From Ashinkailepas kermadecensis (Eukaryota > Arthropoda > Thecostraca > Neolepadidae), in NCBI GenBank assembly GCA_034440615.1, contig JAOTOM010004634.1:62001-126000 (forward strand): a stretch of 64,000 nt of DNA, written 5' to 3'. Positions 12,176 to 24,294 of this stretch are shown here, piece by piece. The translations under genes were made by a program, and so were the position numbers. Position 1 is the first letter of the stretch; the number at the start of each line of letters is the position of its first letter. The notes below the pieces were generated by a model. The model had not been told where the DNA came from. It saw nothing but the letters and a program-made list of their open reading frames with translations, and searched no databases.

Positions 12176-15012
12176 TGTAGGGGTGGCGGCTCCGCCGTCG
12201 GTGGGGTGTGGGGGTGGTGGCTTCGGTGGTTTGGCGGGTGTGGCTGGTGAGGGGTGTGTAAAGAGGAAGCTGAGTGTGTGAGTCGTGTGAAGTGGGAGAG
12301 CTGATGAGTGTGTGAAAAGTAATTCACCCGGGCTGACTCTTGATTTAGACTGGGCTAATTATCTCCTTTACTGATTGTGCCTTTGTCGGGGGGTGCGTTG
12401 TGCTGTTTGCCCGCCACCTCCACCACACATTCCCCAAACCCCAGCCGGCTTGATGATGTTTGAGCTACCGTCCCTAACACGAATTTATATGTGTGTGAGT
12501 CAAAGTTTTGGGAACACCATATAGGTAAATGAGTGCGTCTAGCCAAATTAGAAAGATTACATTGTATTTAGAAAATAATGATAAGGCAATTTGCCCTTGG
12601 TTACAATGAAATGTTCCGAAATGGGACTTTTGGATGCTAATAGTAGTATAATTTTGTGCAATGTACCGCACGAAATAGGTGCCTGTGATTGAGCCCAAGT
12701 GGCTTCCGCTGGTCCTTAAAGCTACCTAAAGCACATTCATTCTCCTCATTCACTTCACATTCGCTCGTCTCATTCATTCTATCCTTATTAATTAATGAAA
12801 TACTTGGTCCCCAAATTTTGCTCCCCCCACCCCTCCCCTCTCAGCGGTACACAAACACATATATCGACGGATCATTGCTCTATTTTTGAAGGTAGGCTAG
12901 CCGAATATGTAAATCTTCCACTGCCATCATAGCTGGCCTCGCCATTGTTGACAGTGTTCCTCGCCTGGATGAAGGCTTAATGCTACGAGGGGGGGGGGGG
13001 CTCATCGTACTGACTCCGAGGGCTTATACAAGTGCTCTGGTATCTTTGACTGACTTACCTAGCTTTAAAAATCAGTCGATGCCGCATCGGGCCTTATTCG
13101 CTGTACACGTGCGACCAAGTGAACGTGCTCACGAGCGGGCACGGATCCCTACCACGTTGGGCACGTCCCCTGGCCGTCTTTATAACCTAGCCTGCCCTAC
13201 CCTTTCAGCCTCGGGGCTTATGGCACGCCAAATCCGTCCGACCTTCCCCCCCGCCCCGAAGGATACACGGTTCCGTGCCGAAACGTATAGCGAAGGGGGG
13301 GGGGGGGGGGTGGACTCACGACCTTGCAGTGTTTTGCTTTAACCTAGTGTTTGGCACCAAACTCGACGGACGCAAGGTGGGGCTCGACAGCCCATCCGAC
13401 CTTGCATACTGTGCCCGCCCCCAGCTGCGCTACTGGATCACAGAAGCCAGCGGGCTTTTGCAGTCAAAGAACCAGAGCATGTGCTTAATGCCCCAAAAGT
13501 ACACGATCATCGCACCCCTTCTCGCAATTGGACATCATCCAAACGCAGATCATATATATTTATATAAACAACATTAATATTCTAGTAAAGTTTTTTTTTT
13601 TAAACTGGCTTTCACCCTCATTCCCCTTACCCGAGAACATTCAGTTCATAGGAGAACGGCTGACAGGTCGGCTGCTCGCTTATATGTGGATTTACTTCAT
13701 GTGGCAAATTAATATCGGGCACATATCTAAACATCATGTGTGAAACTCTTGTGTCGGAAAGTACACACGGTACTATCTACACCTCCTTGTCGGCTGTTGG
13801 TCACCCGGTCAAAGCGAAACGCGACGCGCACCCCTCAGCGCCCGAGGCACAGCCGCCATTTTCGGTCTGGATGTAAATACACTCTTCTCCACCCACCTGA
13901 GCGCCGAGGTATTTACTAGGCTGCCGGTCCTGGGAGGGTCGTATTCCTTACGCCATTCATTGACGTTAACCCCCCCCCGGAGGGTCACTGACTCGGCCAT
14001 CGGCATCCGACCTCAATGCTATCTGGGTTATCACGAAAGTTAGGACACTGAACACACTGCTGGATGGCGCCTCTGGAGTTTTGGATTTTTGAATTAGCTT
14101 GCACCACGGCGGCTAGATAGGCTATAATATCACTTCTTTATCTCCGGCAAATGTAAGGGTCGAACGCTTTGGACGAGGAGGGAAAAACATGGCTATTGCA
14201 AGCACAGTTTTCAACGTGCTAACTGTCAGACCGAACGATAATCATTTTCACGATCCATTCTGGCCCGGTGGCGGTGGCAAGGCGGATGTTGCACATACAG
14301 TTTTCAATGTACGGCATATTGGGCTGAGCGATGTTCATTTTCACGACCCGCACAGCCCAGGGTCACGAGAGGATGTGAGGATCCGATGTGTGCACAGTAC
14401 CCCTGGTCGTTAGTGCAAACTATGCCCCCCCCTGCTTTATCCCCAAGTATTCATGTCACCGCTAATCCTGCACGTCAAAGGCTGGGCAACTGCTCCGTAT
14501 CTCTGCTGATGCCACCACAGAATTTCTATGCATAATCTAATATATTTACATTTATATACACCGCATCACATTACGCCCACGCACTGCTTACACACACACT
14601 ACTCGCCATCTCCCGCCTCTCCATTCTTGCACGCGGCATACTTCCTCCCCCTACATACCTACATACCCTGGCCTATACAAGGCGTGCGACGTCGGCGCCA
14701 CCGGCCGTGTCATACATACCGCACACATCACATAGTCTAATTGCCCCCCCCCCTCCCCAAGATGGGTCGCTCCTTTGAACAATGAATTAGGTTGAGGGGG
14801 AAATAGCTGTGATAGAAAATAGGCCGGTTTGGAAGAAGGAAGGCATGGCAGGCCGATGGCACTCACATGTTAGTTGGTCGGCTGGCCTCTTCGGTCGTCT
14901 CCACGCTGCCTGAGCTCCGTGAGTGAGAGACTGCCCGGGTACGAGAGTCTCCGAGCGAGAGCGTCCCCAAGAGAGTGCTACAGCGCGAACGCGTCCCCGA
15001 GAGTGTGCTCCA
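12176..15012 (-). mobile_element. Right copy of ~2.83 kb long terminal repeat (5' LTR in minus sense)
   Basis: Direct repeat of 6573-9404. Its inner end (TGTAGGGG on the plus strand) abuts the primer-binding-site-like motif. The outer end is set where similarity to the left copy stops (after CTCCA). Just beyond it a GCGAGAGCGTCCCC-type tandem repeat continues to about 15070, so the true outer boundary is uncertain, and I find no match between the left flank ACATG and the right flank GCGCG. Confidence 0.7.
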
Positions 15013-15840
15013 GCGCGAGAGCGTCCCCGAGAGAGTGAGCTCCAGCGCGAGAGCGTCCCCGAGAGAGTCTCCGTTTTCTCTCTGCCTTCCCGTTTTTCTT
15101 CGATGGCTGTAGCCCCGCCTCCTCCACTCTTGGCCACTCCCAGGGCTCCGGATTTTATTCTTTCTCTTGATTGGTGGGAGTGTTTTTTTTTCTTTTTCTT
15201 CCCCTTAGGCCGTGTGCATGGCCACTGACTTCACCGGTGTCACCGACCTCACAGCTGGCCGGCCTTTCCCCTTGTGCCGATCGGGATCGGCTTGTCATGA
15301 AAACATTCTTGTTGTTGTCTGGTTGGAACGGGGTAATTAACCCGGGTACGGCGCTTAATTGCTCCAGAGTTCTCGCTCCCGTCATCAATCCGCGCAGGTG
15401 CGCGCTCGTCGGGTCGAGTCGCACGGATTAAAAAAAACACGCACGCAGTGAGAAGGGATAGCTGGTGGCTAGGATCTGACCGGGCGTCTTGCAGCCTGGT
15501 CGGGTATGAAAATACTGGAAAGTGCATGCCGAAAAAATGTAAGCCTTCTTACACATGTTCCATGTTTTGTTGAAAATGTAAAATGCACAAAATGCACAAA
15601 AGCATGAATATTTGGGTTTCTTGTGCCAAATTTACCACAAATGGAAAACGTTTCAATTTGCGTTGGTGTCGCTCATCTTTCCCTGAGAACAATTCGTTTC
15701 CAACATAGCCAGCTTCAACAATTAATCATAAATGTCCTGACACTTGACCTCCACCGGGTAGATGACCTGTGATGGTCTCAGTTCATGTCATGGTGACAGA
15801 CGAAGTCTCAGTCATAATGTTAGGTCGTTAGGTATGTTAG
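15013..15840. other. Non-coding; short tandem repeat then unique sequence
   Basis: 15013-15070 repeats a ~34-bp CTCCAGCGCGAGAGCGTCCC-type unit. The rest up to 15840 has no gene or named repeat that I can support. Confidence 0.5.
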
Positions 15841-15844
15841 GTAT

Positions 15845-16195
15845 ATGTCAGGTAATTTTTGTGTAATTTTGTGTATTTTTTGTCATTTTGTGTGTAATTT
15901 TTGTGTAATTTTTGTGTAATTTTTGTACAAATTTGGTGTATTTTTTGTGTGATGTTTCTGTAACGTTTGTGTAGTTTTTTATGTATTTTTTGTAATTTTT
16001 TAAATAATTTTTTTGTGTTTAAATTTTGAGTTTAATTTTTGTGTATAATTTTTGGGTAATTATTGTGTATTTTTTAATAATTTTTGTGTACTAAAAAAAA
16101 GAAGAAAAAAAGGTATATTTTGTTGTAATTTTTGTTTGAATTTTTTTTGTACTTTTCATGTCATTTTTGTGTCATTTTTGTGTAATTCACTGTTT
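15845..16195. repeat. T-rich degenerate tandem repeat
   Basis: Many imperfect copies of TTTTTGTGTAA. The strand asymmetry is strong (T on the plus strand). No coding potential. Confidence 0.75.
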
Positions 16196-17141
16196 CAGAT
16201 GTCCCATTTCTGCCTGTGCTAAATTGTGGACCTAGATTAGTGACGGCTATGATTTTGTTTGTCTGTGTGGGTTTGTGATGTGCTCGTTATTTTATTGCAG
16301 GTGGAGAGTGACACCAAAACCAGGGTACAGTGGCCTCGAGACTTTCGCGGATCGTCCAGCAAACGGGGTAAGTACGGTGTAGCTATAGGTGGATAAATCG
16401 TGATTTCATAGTAGCAAAGGCTTGGTGGAGTCAAATCCGGGCGTGTGACAAATGTTTGTAGTGAAGTACTGGGACATGTTCAGTAGTCGGAAAATGTCTC
16501 CTCAAAATTCCCTCAGATCGCCTCGGCTGCCATTGTGTTGTATGCCATTGTGCCATCGTGACTGGCCACGAATATAACATTGACCTTGAGAGGGAAAGGG
16601 TCTCTGGTAACTATTGTGTAAAGCTATGCGGAGACATGGACCAGCTTACCTTCCTGTCCGGCATATCCGACTTGATACCCGTCCACTGATTAGCATATCC
16701 GTCTTGATGCCTGTCCACTACCCGGCAAAACCGACATGATAGCTTTTCTCTATCCAGCATATACCACCTGATATTTTCCACTATCTGGCATATCCGATAT
16801 TCGGCCGGATAACAAATATACCATCTTCATCATACAATGGAATTCAAATGGGCGCGTCGGTACTTCGCTGCCTTCTGCGTCAGCGTGTGTGACGTTCTGC
16901 ATCCGCTAAAGATAAGCCCGCTGGGACTTGACCGACACCGCATTGTTCGCCTACGTAAGAGTGCACTCATGTTGATCTTGTTAAGCCCGAGTGACCCTGC
17001 TTGAAGTGCAGTGTCCAATTGACACCAGGTCGCTGCACCGACCCCGCGAGCAGATTGATCCTGCTGACCGGAGGTGATTATCCAGAAACATTGCACAGGT
17101 CTAACCCCGACTGATGTAATGACACTTCCGGGACTCCAGCG
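16196..17141. other. No gene seen
   Basis: Unique sequence with short diverged repeats of CCGACTTGATACCCGTCCAC type near 16660-16790. No exon or RNA gene recognised. Confidence 0.4.
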
Positions 17142-17440
17142 TGGCAGTGACGTGACGGCAGTGACGTGATGGCAGTGACGTGATGGCAGTGACGTGATGG
17201 CAGTGACGTGATGGCAGTGACGTGATGGCAGTGACGTGATGGCAGTGACGTGATGGCAGTGACGTGATGGCAGTGACGTGATGGCAGTGACGTGATGGCA
17301 GTGACGTGATGGCAGTGACATCGTGACGTGATGGGTGACAGTGACTGGGTGACAGTGACTGGTTGGCAGTGACTGGTTGGCAGTGACTGGGGACAGTGAC
17401 TGAGTGACAGTGACCGAGTGACAGTGACTGACTTCAGGCG
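17142..17440. repeat. 14-bp minisatellite GGCAGTGACGTGAT and derivative
   Basis: About 13 near-perfect copies of GGCAGTGACGTGAT (to ~17325), followed by a diverged GGTTGGCAGTGACT-type array. Each unit contains TGACGTGA. The long minus-strand frames rich in His, Val and Thr are repeat artefacts. Confidence 0.9.
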
Positions 17441-17629
17441 ACCTGGAGTCACCCATGAAACCCTTGGGTCAGAGCGATGAACCCCGGCTGACATCGGGCT
17501 GCTCCTTCAGTCTCCCAGGATGGCCTTGACAGACCTCAATATAAGTCGCTGGCTAGACCAGATAAGACCAGATAAGTCGCTCGCGAACCCTCTAATCAGA
17601 GTGATTGGTACCGCCGACCTCGGGTTACT

Positions 17630-17955
17630 TCAGATCTTCGAGTGCGGGTGTCTAGCCCCGCCTGAACTCAGATCACATCTCAGACCCTCAGGTGCGGGTG
17701 ATAGATCCCGCCTGACCCCAGGTCACCGTTCAGACCCTAAGGTGCTAGTGATCGTTCCCGCTTGACCTCCGGTTACCTCCCAAAACGTCAGGAAGGTGCG
17801 AGCGATTTATTCCGCCTGACCTCAATTCGCCTCTCAGACCCTCAGGTGCGGGTAATTGGTCCCGCCTGACCTTAGGTCACCTCCCAGAACCTCAGGTGCG
17901 GGTGGTCGGTCCCACCTGACCTCAGGTCACCTCTCAGACCCTCAGGTGCATCATC
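17630..17955. repeat. 50-bp minisatellite with paired motifs
   Basis: About 6.5 copies of a 50-bp unit. Each unit carries AGACCCTCAGGTGCGGGTGA, then a CCCGCCTGACC segment and AGGTCACCTCTC. GCGGG and CCCGC can pair inside the unit, and TGACC/GGTCA half-site-like words recur. Confidence 0.85.
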
Positions 17956-18094
17956 ACATCATCGGTATCCCTGGTGGTGTGGACGCGGCTCGCAGCATCA
18001 TCAACAGGTAACTGGGCGTGCGGGTGAGTGTCGCACCAGTCGTTGAGCGAAATTCCAGTGAATTAAGCACAGCCGTTAACGATGATTGCACTTG

Positions 18095-18450
18095 ATGATG
18101 TAGAATGATGGGATTGGATAGCTGGATGATTGGATAGTTTGATGATTGGATAGTTTGATGATTGGATGGTTTCATGATTGGATGGTTTGATGATTGGATG
18201 ATTGGGTGATTTGATGATTTGATGACTTGGTGATTTGATGATTTGATGATTTAATGATTTTATGATTTGATTATTTGATGGTTTGATGGTTTGATAATTG
18301 GATGGCTTGACGATTGGATGATTGGATGGATGGATGATTGAACAGATGGATGGATTATGTGAGGGATAATTCGATGGTTTGATGGTTTGATGATTGGATG
18401 ATTGGATGATTGGGCGATTGGATGGATGGATGGATGATTGGATGACCTGT
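18095..18450. repeat. GATGATTGGATG-type simple repeat
   Basis: Imperfect 4-bp-based repeat (GATG/GATT/GATA) over about 350 bp. No coding potential. Confidence 0.85.
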
Positions 18451-19075
18451 GTTGCTGTTCTATCGTTCCCTTGGTACTCCAGTTAAGTACCGGCTAAGTC
18501 GGTTGTCAATGTACGCCGCCGACCTGCCGTTGATTTGTGTAACGCCACGGGGTATGAATTGATCGACACGAACCAGGCAATTGTCTCTTCGCGAGAGCGA
18601 GGTATGCCACACATTTGTCGTGTTTGACTGAAAGCTGATCTCGCACCAAAGCAAGCCTGTGTGGTCATCCCCACGCTCCAAAGGTCATTCTTTTTTTGCA
18701 AATCCTGGGTCAAGTTGCGTTACCATCCGGTTACCACTCCGGCCGTCTACGGTGCCCAGTGTCACCCGGTGCTGTGTTGTGTATAGGCGATAGGGTGGAG
18801 GTTCATGTGGGGTTTAATGGCTGGAGAATTGAGGAGCCTAGAAGCGAAAATGTGATGCTAACGCCTCATTTGCATGGCTAACGTTGAAAACATGTGCACC
18901 ATCCCCACACCTTTCCACCAAAAGAAGAGTCCCGGTGTTTCTGGTGACAATTCCCGGTGGCGATGTTTGGCGCATTTCATCACGGCTGAGGTGGTGCTCT
19001 TCGTGTCGCTTCGTGTTCTGACGTCACGTCGACGTCCTGGCACCGTTGACATGAGAAGTCACATTTATATTTCAG

Positions 19076-19178
19076 AACGTGAACCGGGCGTCCCTCAAAG
19101 TGGACGTCAGCTACACAGATCACAGCCACATGATAGGAGTGGGACGCAAGACCAGCAAGGACCTCTCCAACAGGACCA
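19076..19178 (+). CDS. BicC: Bicaudal-C homologue, exon covering the start of a KH domain
   Basis: A TATATTTCAG acceptor precedes a 103-nt exon that reads open and ends at a GTGAGT donor. The product contains NRASLKVDVSYTDHSHMIG. This matches the start of the second KH domain of Bicaudal-C proteins (NRVTLKMDVS then a DHSHVIGKGG-type loop in the vertebrate protein, from memory of the family). Bicaudal-C binds mRNA and regulates translation in polarity and development. The KH loop reads GVGRK instead of GKGG, and after it the sequence departs from the family. The exon lies upstream of the N-terminal exon at 21266, the reverse of the normal order, so it may be a duplicated or displaced copy. A short copy of its CGTCAGCTACACAGATCA segment occurs just after the donor (19187). 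Confidence 0.7.
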
Positions 19179-19324
19179 GTGAGTAACGTCAGCTACACAG
19201 ATCAGTCATCCAAGCCGCCGTCGAACGGGCTATCGCTGCTTAGTCAGCAGTGGTGCCAGCCGGCCGCCGAGGCCAAAGCCTAGTGTTACCCCTCCCATCC
19301 GGTCTACCGAGAACAACTGACGCG

Positions 19325-19912
19325 GATGTGTCATCATGCACGGGGAGGTGTCATCCCGCACTGTCAGGTGTCATCTCGCACTGTGACTGTCATTTTACAT
19401 TGCGAGGTGTCATCCCGTACGGTCAAGTGTCATCCCGTACTACGAGGTGTCATTCCTTACTACCAGGTGTCATCCTGTACTGGCAGGTGTAATTTTACAT
19501 TGCGAGGTGTCATTCCGTACGGTCAAGTGTCATCTCGTACTACGAGGTGTAATTCCTTACTACCAGGTGTCATCCTGCACTGACAGGTGTCATTTTATAT
19601 TGCGAGGAGTCATCCCGTACGGTCAAGTGTCATCCCGTACTACGAGGTGTAATTCCTTACTACCATGTGTCATCCCGTACTGCGAGGTGTCACCCCACAC
19701 TGTCATGTGTCATCCCGAACTGCGAGGTCTCATGCCGCACTGACAGGTGTCATCCGGTCTCCGGCACTGTCATCCCACACTGTCATGTGTCATCCCGAAC
19801 TGCGAGGTCTCATGCCGCACTGCCAGGTGTCATTCCACACTGTCATGTGTCATCCCGAACTGCGAGGTCTCATCCCGCACTGACAGGTGTCATCCCACGC
19901 TGGGAGGGGTGT
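19325..19912. repeat. 20-21-bp minisatellite (TGTCATCCCG family)
   Basis: Nearly 600 bp of about 28 imperfect units such as GTGTCATCCCGTACTGCGAG. Cys/His-rich translations in three frames are artefacts of the repeat. Confidence 0.9.
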
Positions 19913-20344
19913 AAAACTCTACCGACTGCAGGAATGGATGTAAGGGGGACAGGAGACCGCCCGCCCCCTAACACCCTGAAGGGCACCCCCGACGGTGATG
20001 GTGTGCCCCACCAAGTGAAAAGGGCGCCATTGTGGAAGGGGTGGAGCTTCTTATGCTTATGTTGAGGCCCGAGCCCAATATCTTCGTCTGTGGATTAAGA
20101 TAATTAAAAGAACAAGACGCCACCAACGTCTTGTTCTATAAACATGGACCGCACCATCAAAATTAGCAGCCTTTATTGCCTTCATGCATTGGGTCTTACC
20201 AGCAATCACCAAACTTCTCCATCCATGCATGGCCTGTGGGAAGGTCGAGTGCTCCCCGAGCCCGCTCAGGGTATTTTTATGTGGCCGAAGACGCCCCCCA
20301 ATTTCGCCATCTTAGCAAGGCACTACATCGGTCAGTGACGCACC

Positions 20345-20500
20345 GTGAGGCTTCAGTGGGCTCGTGGCTTCCGCGGGATCGAGGCTTCAGCGGGCTCGAG
20401 GCTTCAGCAGGCTCGAGGCTTCAGGCTTCAGGATCGAGGCTTCAGGCTTCAGGATCGTGGCTTCAGGCTTCAGGTTCGAGGCTTCAGGATTCAGACTGCG
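20345..20500. repeat. GAGGCTTCAGGCTTCAGGAT-type repeat
   Basis: Tandem copies of a 6-20 bp GGCTTCAG-based unit over about 150 bp. Confidence 0.8.
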
Positions 20501-20635
20501 TAGGCACTGGGCGCCTTCCGGTGCTATCAGGACGACATCCGTATGGCGGTCAGCACGTACCCGGAATATGGTGGTCGCAACGGCGGACGGAAGTCTTGGT
20601 GAGCGACACCCACCTCAACAGCCCATTGGCAAATT

Positions 20636-20835
20636 CCAGTACATCCCAGGGAGGGGAGGCATTTGGGGAATGTGCCTCCCCATGAAAGGTAGCACCCCTG
20701 CGGCTGGGAAGACGTGCCCCTCCAGGAAGGCTCGAGTGCATCGTCCCTCGATTTTATCCGCCACAGGCGCCCCTCTGAAGAGAAGGCGTCCCTTCAGGTA
20801 CTTTCGCAGCCACGCCCCTAAAGACAAGTGCCACG
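20636..20835. mobile_element. Degenerate copy of a GGGGAGG/CACGCCCC short element
   Basis: Its internal layout (GGGAGGGGAGGCAT near the left, GCCACGCCCCTAAA near the right) resembles the elements at 28.6-28.8 and 31.05-31.22 kb. I see no target-site duplication, so this is tentative. Confidence 0.35.
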
Positions 20836-21265
20836 CCCCTCATGACAGTACTATGTTTACCACCGAATTTTTTGTTTGCATAGGATGCACTTAATTTCTC
20901 GCAGCAACAAAATTGCATTGCAATATCACCGCCAAGAGGCAATGCCGAGGGGAAGAAGGGAGGGGAAGGAGCTCGGGCCCTTATAAACCTAAATGAATTC
21001 ACTAGATTAAAATATAGTAGATTTTCACCACGAAACACAAATATAGTTGCCTCCATTTCCCCGCCCGTTTGAGATATCGCCGTAAAACAGGAGAGGCGGA
21101 ATCCCGCCCCCCCTGCCTCTGGTGCGTGTGTAAATAACATTTTGTATCTCCGCTGGCATAAAAATACTCACCTGATGGATGACATCGTCCACAATTTACG
21201 TCACTTCTGAATCGGTGACGTCACACGTTCACGATTGCAATCTCAGCCACACCGCCGTGTTGCAG

Positions 21266-21374
21266 GATGCACCCTCGATGGACTCCCAGTTCTCCTGCGA
21301 CCTTGACCTGGGACAGATGGAGAAGGTCGAGCGAGTCAAGGTTGACCGCAAGAAACTGGATGACCTCTTATTCG
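21266..21374 (+). CDS. BicC: Bicaudal-C homologue, N-terminal exon leading into the first KH region
   Basis: Acceptor CGTGTTGCAG, 109-nt open exon, donor GTGAGT. The product ends in EKVERVKVDRKKLDDLLF. Bicaudal-C proteins carry an ERFRVDRKKLE segment just before their first KH domain, and this matches closely, with an acidic leader as in the family. The exon ends in phase 1. The next normal exon (rest of KH1, with a WPSKLKIG-like core) is not found between here and 44.3 kb; it may be too diverged for me to see, missing or misplaced. In normal order this exon should precede the KH exon at 19076. Confidence 0.75.
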
Positions 21375-21675
21375 GTGAGTAACAGGACAGTTCGTTTTCG
21401 CACGTGATGCTTTTCACACGTCTCTCTACACGCCACACACTATGCCTGCAAGACATGGTACCTGTGTGCGGACATGGTATCTGCATGTGGGTTCAACCTG
21501 GGCGTTCGGACTAGAAGCTGATTTGTTTCCGGCTACCTCAATACATCATGTATTCCACATGACGGCGCAAAATAAGAAGCAAAAACCAACTGTTGATAGA
21601 ACGCGTAAAGCGTTTAAATCCAGGGACCGCATAGAAATATAGCACTTGGCGCAAAGCTAAGTGATAAAATCTCCG

Positions 21676-22170
21676 TTTCCACGTGCTAAGTGTTAACACG
21701 CGCACTGGAGGGGGGGGGCGAAATCCGCCCACCCCTCCGGTTTTTCGCAAACAACTTCCGATTTTACCGGTCGATATACGCGATTCTCTGCGTACCTGCT
21801 TACAAATGACCGGCGCGTCGTTTAAAGCAAGAAAAATGGAAATCGGCCGCAAAATTTTCAAGTTAGGGGCCGTTAAATTAAACAAAAATTATAGCGCCAG
21901 ACCACAGAAATCGGCGCTGATGCGCTTCCCGTATACTCGCAAAAGGGAAGTGTTCTTGGCAACACTATCGACTTGTTTGATGTATATTGATATGCTATAT
22001 AGTTTCAAGGTCATGTTAGGTCACCGAGGTCAATTCAGGTCAAGTTCATGACAGGTTAATTGACCCAAACTTGATCAACTGGAATGTTGTCATAAATGCA
22101 GTACTGTTTGTCATTTGTGCTGTTTGTCATTGCGTTTCCATACTTTATTCATGCACTTCACTCCTTTCTT
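21676..22170 (+). repeat. Dispersed ~500-bp repeat, copy A
   Basis: Direct repeat of 24674-25160. It starts TAACACGCGCACTGGAGG, carries a poly-G/GAAATCCGCCCACCCC segment, a conserved TTTTACCGGTCGATATACGC and a tail rich in AGGTCA words. The copies look about 85-90% identical by eye. No coding capacity; family not known. Confidence 0.8.
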
Positions 22171-22487
22171 CACGAAGCCGATTGATCCGAGCTGCCCGAC
22201 GGAGCAGTCGGGCGGGCGGCCCGGTTCCGGTAACTGGAACAGGTAACTGACCTGATGCAGTGGTGCTATATAGGTAACCTGAGGTCAAATGTTGGGTCTA
22301 GCATTTGCACTGCATCATTAGTAATGTCCAAAACATCATTGATGCCCATTTTGGTGCATTTAAACACAATCACAGCGATCCATAACGATGACAAGTCAAG
22401 CCACGCAAAACCAGAAATTTTGCCAATTTGACCTCATTTGGCCTCGAAGATATTGACCTAAGGTCATGACATTTACACACAATAGAG

Positions 22488-22630
22488 TTCACTAGCGTAC
22501 CCATCCACCCTGCGAATTTAGTTCCTCCAGCTTTACTAGGAGCCGAGATCTTAGGGGGGGGCGGAATCCGCCCCCCCTCCAGGCGCGTAATTTTCAGAGG
22601 CCCTCCAGGGCGCGTGTTAAGTGCACAATG
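22488..22630. repeat. GC palindrome related to the dispersed repeat family
   Basis: Contains a perfect inverted repeat GGGGGGGCGGA-A-TCCGCCCCCCC near 22553-22576. Similar but imperfect segments occur at about 21094, 21707 and 24691. It looks like the terminal hairpin module of one short element family. Confidence 0.6.
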
Positions 22631-24290
22631 CTAAGTGTCATCAAACATAATCACGCGTACGTCCAGATTATCCGAAGTTTATGATGGCCTCTCTCACTGT
22701 CTATTTACTGCTGTGTAATCAAACATCGTCTTGGGCACCAGAACATTTAGAATGAATGCCTTTTGTTGCGAAGTTGCAGAAGTTCAAGTACTCCGCAGCG
22801 CTCGCTATAGTGGGGAAGGGGAGGGTAAGCCAGCTGCATTGCTTCCATGCGACGCCGATAGGGCGAACGATTTAAAGTGTCGAAGAGTGACGACATCGTT
22901 CCCGCCAAATCAAATCCTACACCTGGGAGGCAGCGCGACGCATACGACTTTGTTGACCAGTGGTCGTTGCTTCAAATGGAAATGCGGGAAGGAAGCATGC
23001 TTAAAACACATACGAAATAAACATGGCAGTTTAAAAAAATATATCCTTACCTGACCGAGTTATCATAAACAAGGACAGGGAGGAACAGTTCTTGATGTCG
23101 AATGCGCACCGTTAACAAACAGTATTTCGGCTTGGGTATCTTTAAATGTCCCAGTATACGACATGAGAATTTGGGCGCTGTCGAGATACTATTCTAGAAT
23201 AGAACTAGTGCAAAATCCTCCCAGCGAGATTAACCCTACGGCTACGTCCGATACTTAACTTGACATGACCTGCATCAGGTCAAGTGAAACATTCGCGTCA
23301 GCCTGACATTCCCTGATTCCAACGGACTATTTTATATTGCTGCAGGTGGTTGAAATAACACTTGCAGTGACCTTGGGATATGAATATAGATAGCGTGGAA
23401 CAAATGTCTCATCTCAGTGAGACGCGTGTCAGAAAATGACGATTGATATAGCCGGAACTATGAATTATACTGCACCGTTCCGTCTTGACGCGTCTGTGAC
23501 GATTGTAATAGCCGGAAATATGAACTATGAACTATGCTGCGCAGTTCCGTCCTGCTGCGTCCATAGAAAGTTTGTGACGACTGTAATACTGTAGTAGCGG
23601 AAACTATGACCTATACTGCGCCGTTCCATCCTGTTGCGTCCATAGACAGTCTGTTCCATATGGGGGAAAGGCGGTTGGTTCAGCGTGGCTGGTTCGGTTT
23701 CTCCAACTAAGCCACATAACCACATGTCTGTGCTCGGGCACCTCGGGTCCATTTTTGTATCAAGGGGTGTAAGCTTGCGGTACAGTCCAGTACCAGTTAA
23801 ACGGCAAATAAGTCTAACCCTGTTTCAAGGTTGGGTTGAATTCACTGAATGGTGTCTGATACAGTTCGGGGTGTTCACTTGAATTGGACTGAGAGCAAAC
23901 TGGGGAACGGAAGTAAAGTCGACTGGGAAATTGCGTGTGACCTATGTTCCATTGGGGACATCTTTGGATTATGCGCCCTTGCGTGGCCCGGGCTAAAAAC
24001 GAGCTTCGTTGGTTGCATGGTGGATGAATGAACTGGCACTTGCAAAGCACCTGAGCCGATACGGAAATGAAGCTGACTAAATGGCTCCGCCGTTAACTTA
24101 GCTGTGCGAACTTCCGATCAGTTCACCCCCACCCCATTGCCGGTGAACATCTTTTTAAATATAAATTTCGGCCCAAAATTCGCAAATCGCCGATTGGCTG
24201 TCTCTGACCCGTCTTTCATTGCCTCTAATCCCCCGCCCAATTTCTTTAACCCCTTCCTATAATATAAAAGTCCTGTCTGTGCTGCTAGTG
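22631..24290. other. No gene seen
   Basis: Unique-looking DNA. A short repeat around 23430-23660 (GTGACGATTGTAATAGCCGG type, three copies about 100 bp apart) is the only structure I see. Confidence 0.45.
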
Positions 24291-24294
24291 TTGT

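Noticed and set aside
6573..15012. Simple segmental duplication of 2.8 kb
   Set aside because: TG...CA ends and the adjacent primer-binding-site-like motif fit an LTR element better, although lack of a target duplication keeps this open.
17142..17325. CRISPR array
   Set aside because: Units are contiguous with no unique spacers, and the sequence is eukaryotic; the same holds for all other tandem arrays here.
16830..17494. 208- and 138-codon His/Val/Thr-rich minus-strand frames
   Set aside because: Translation of the 14-bp minisatellite.
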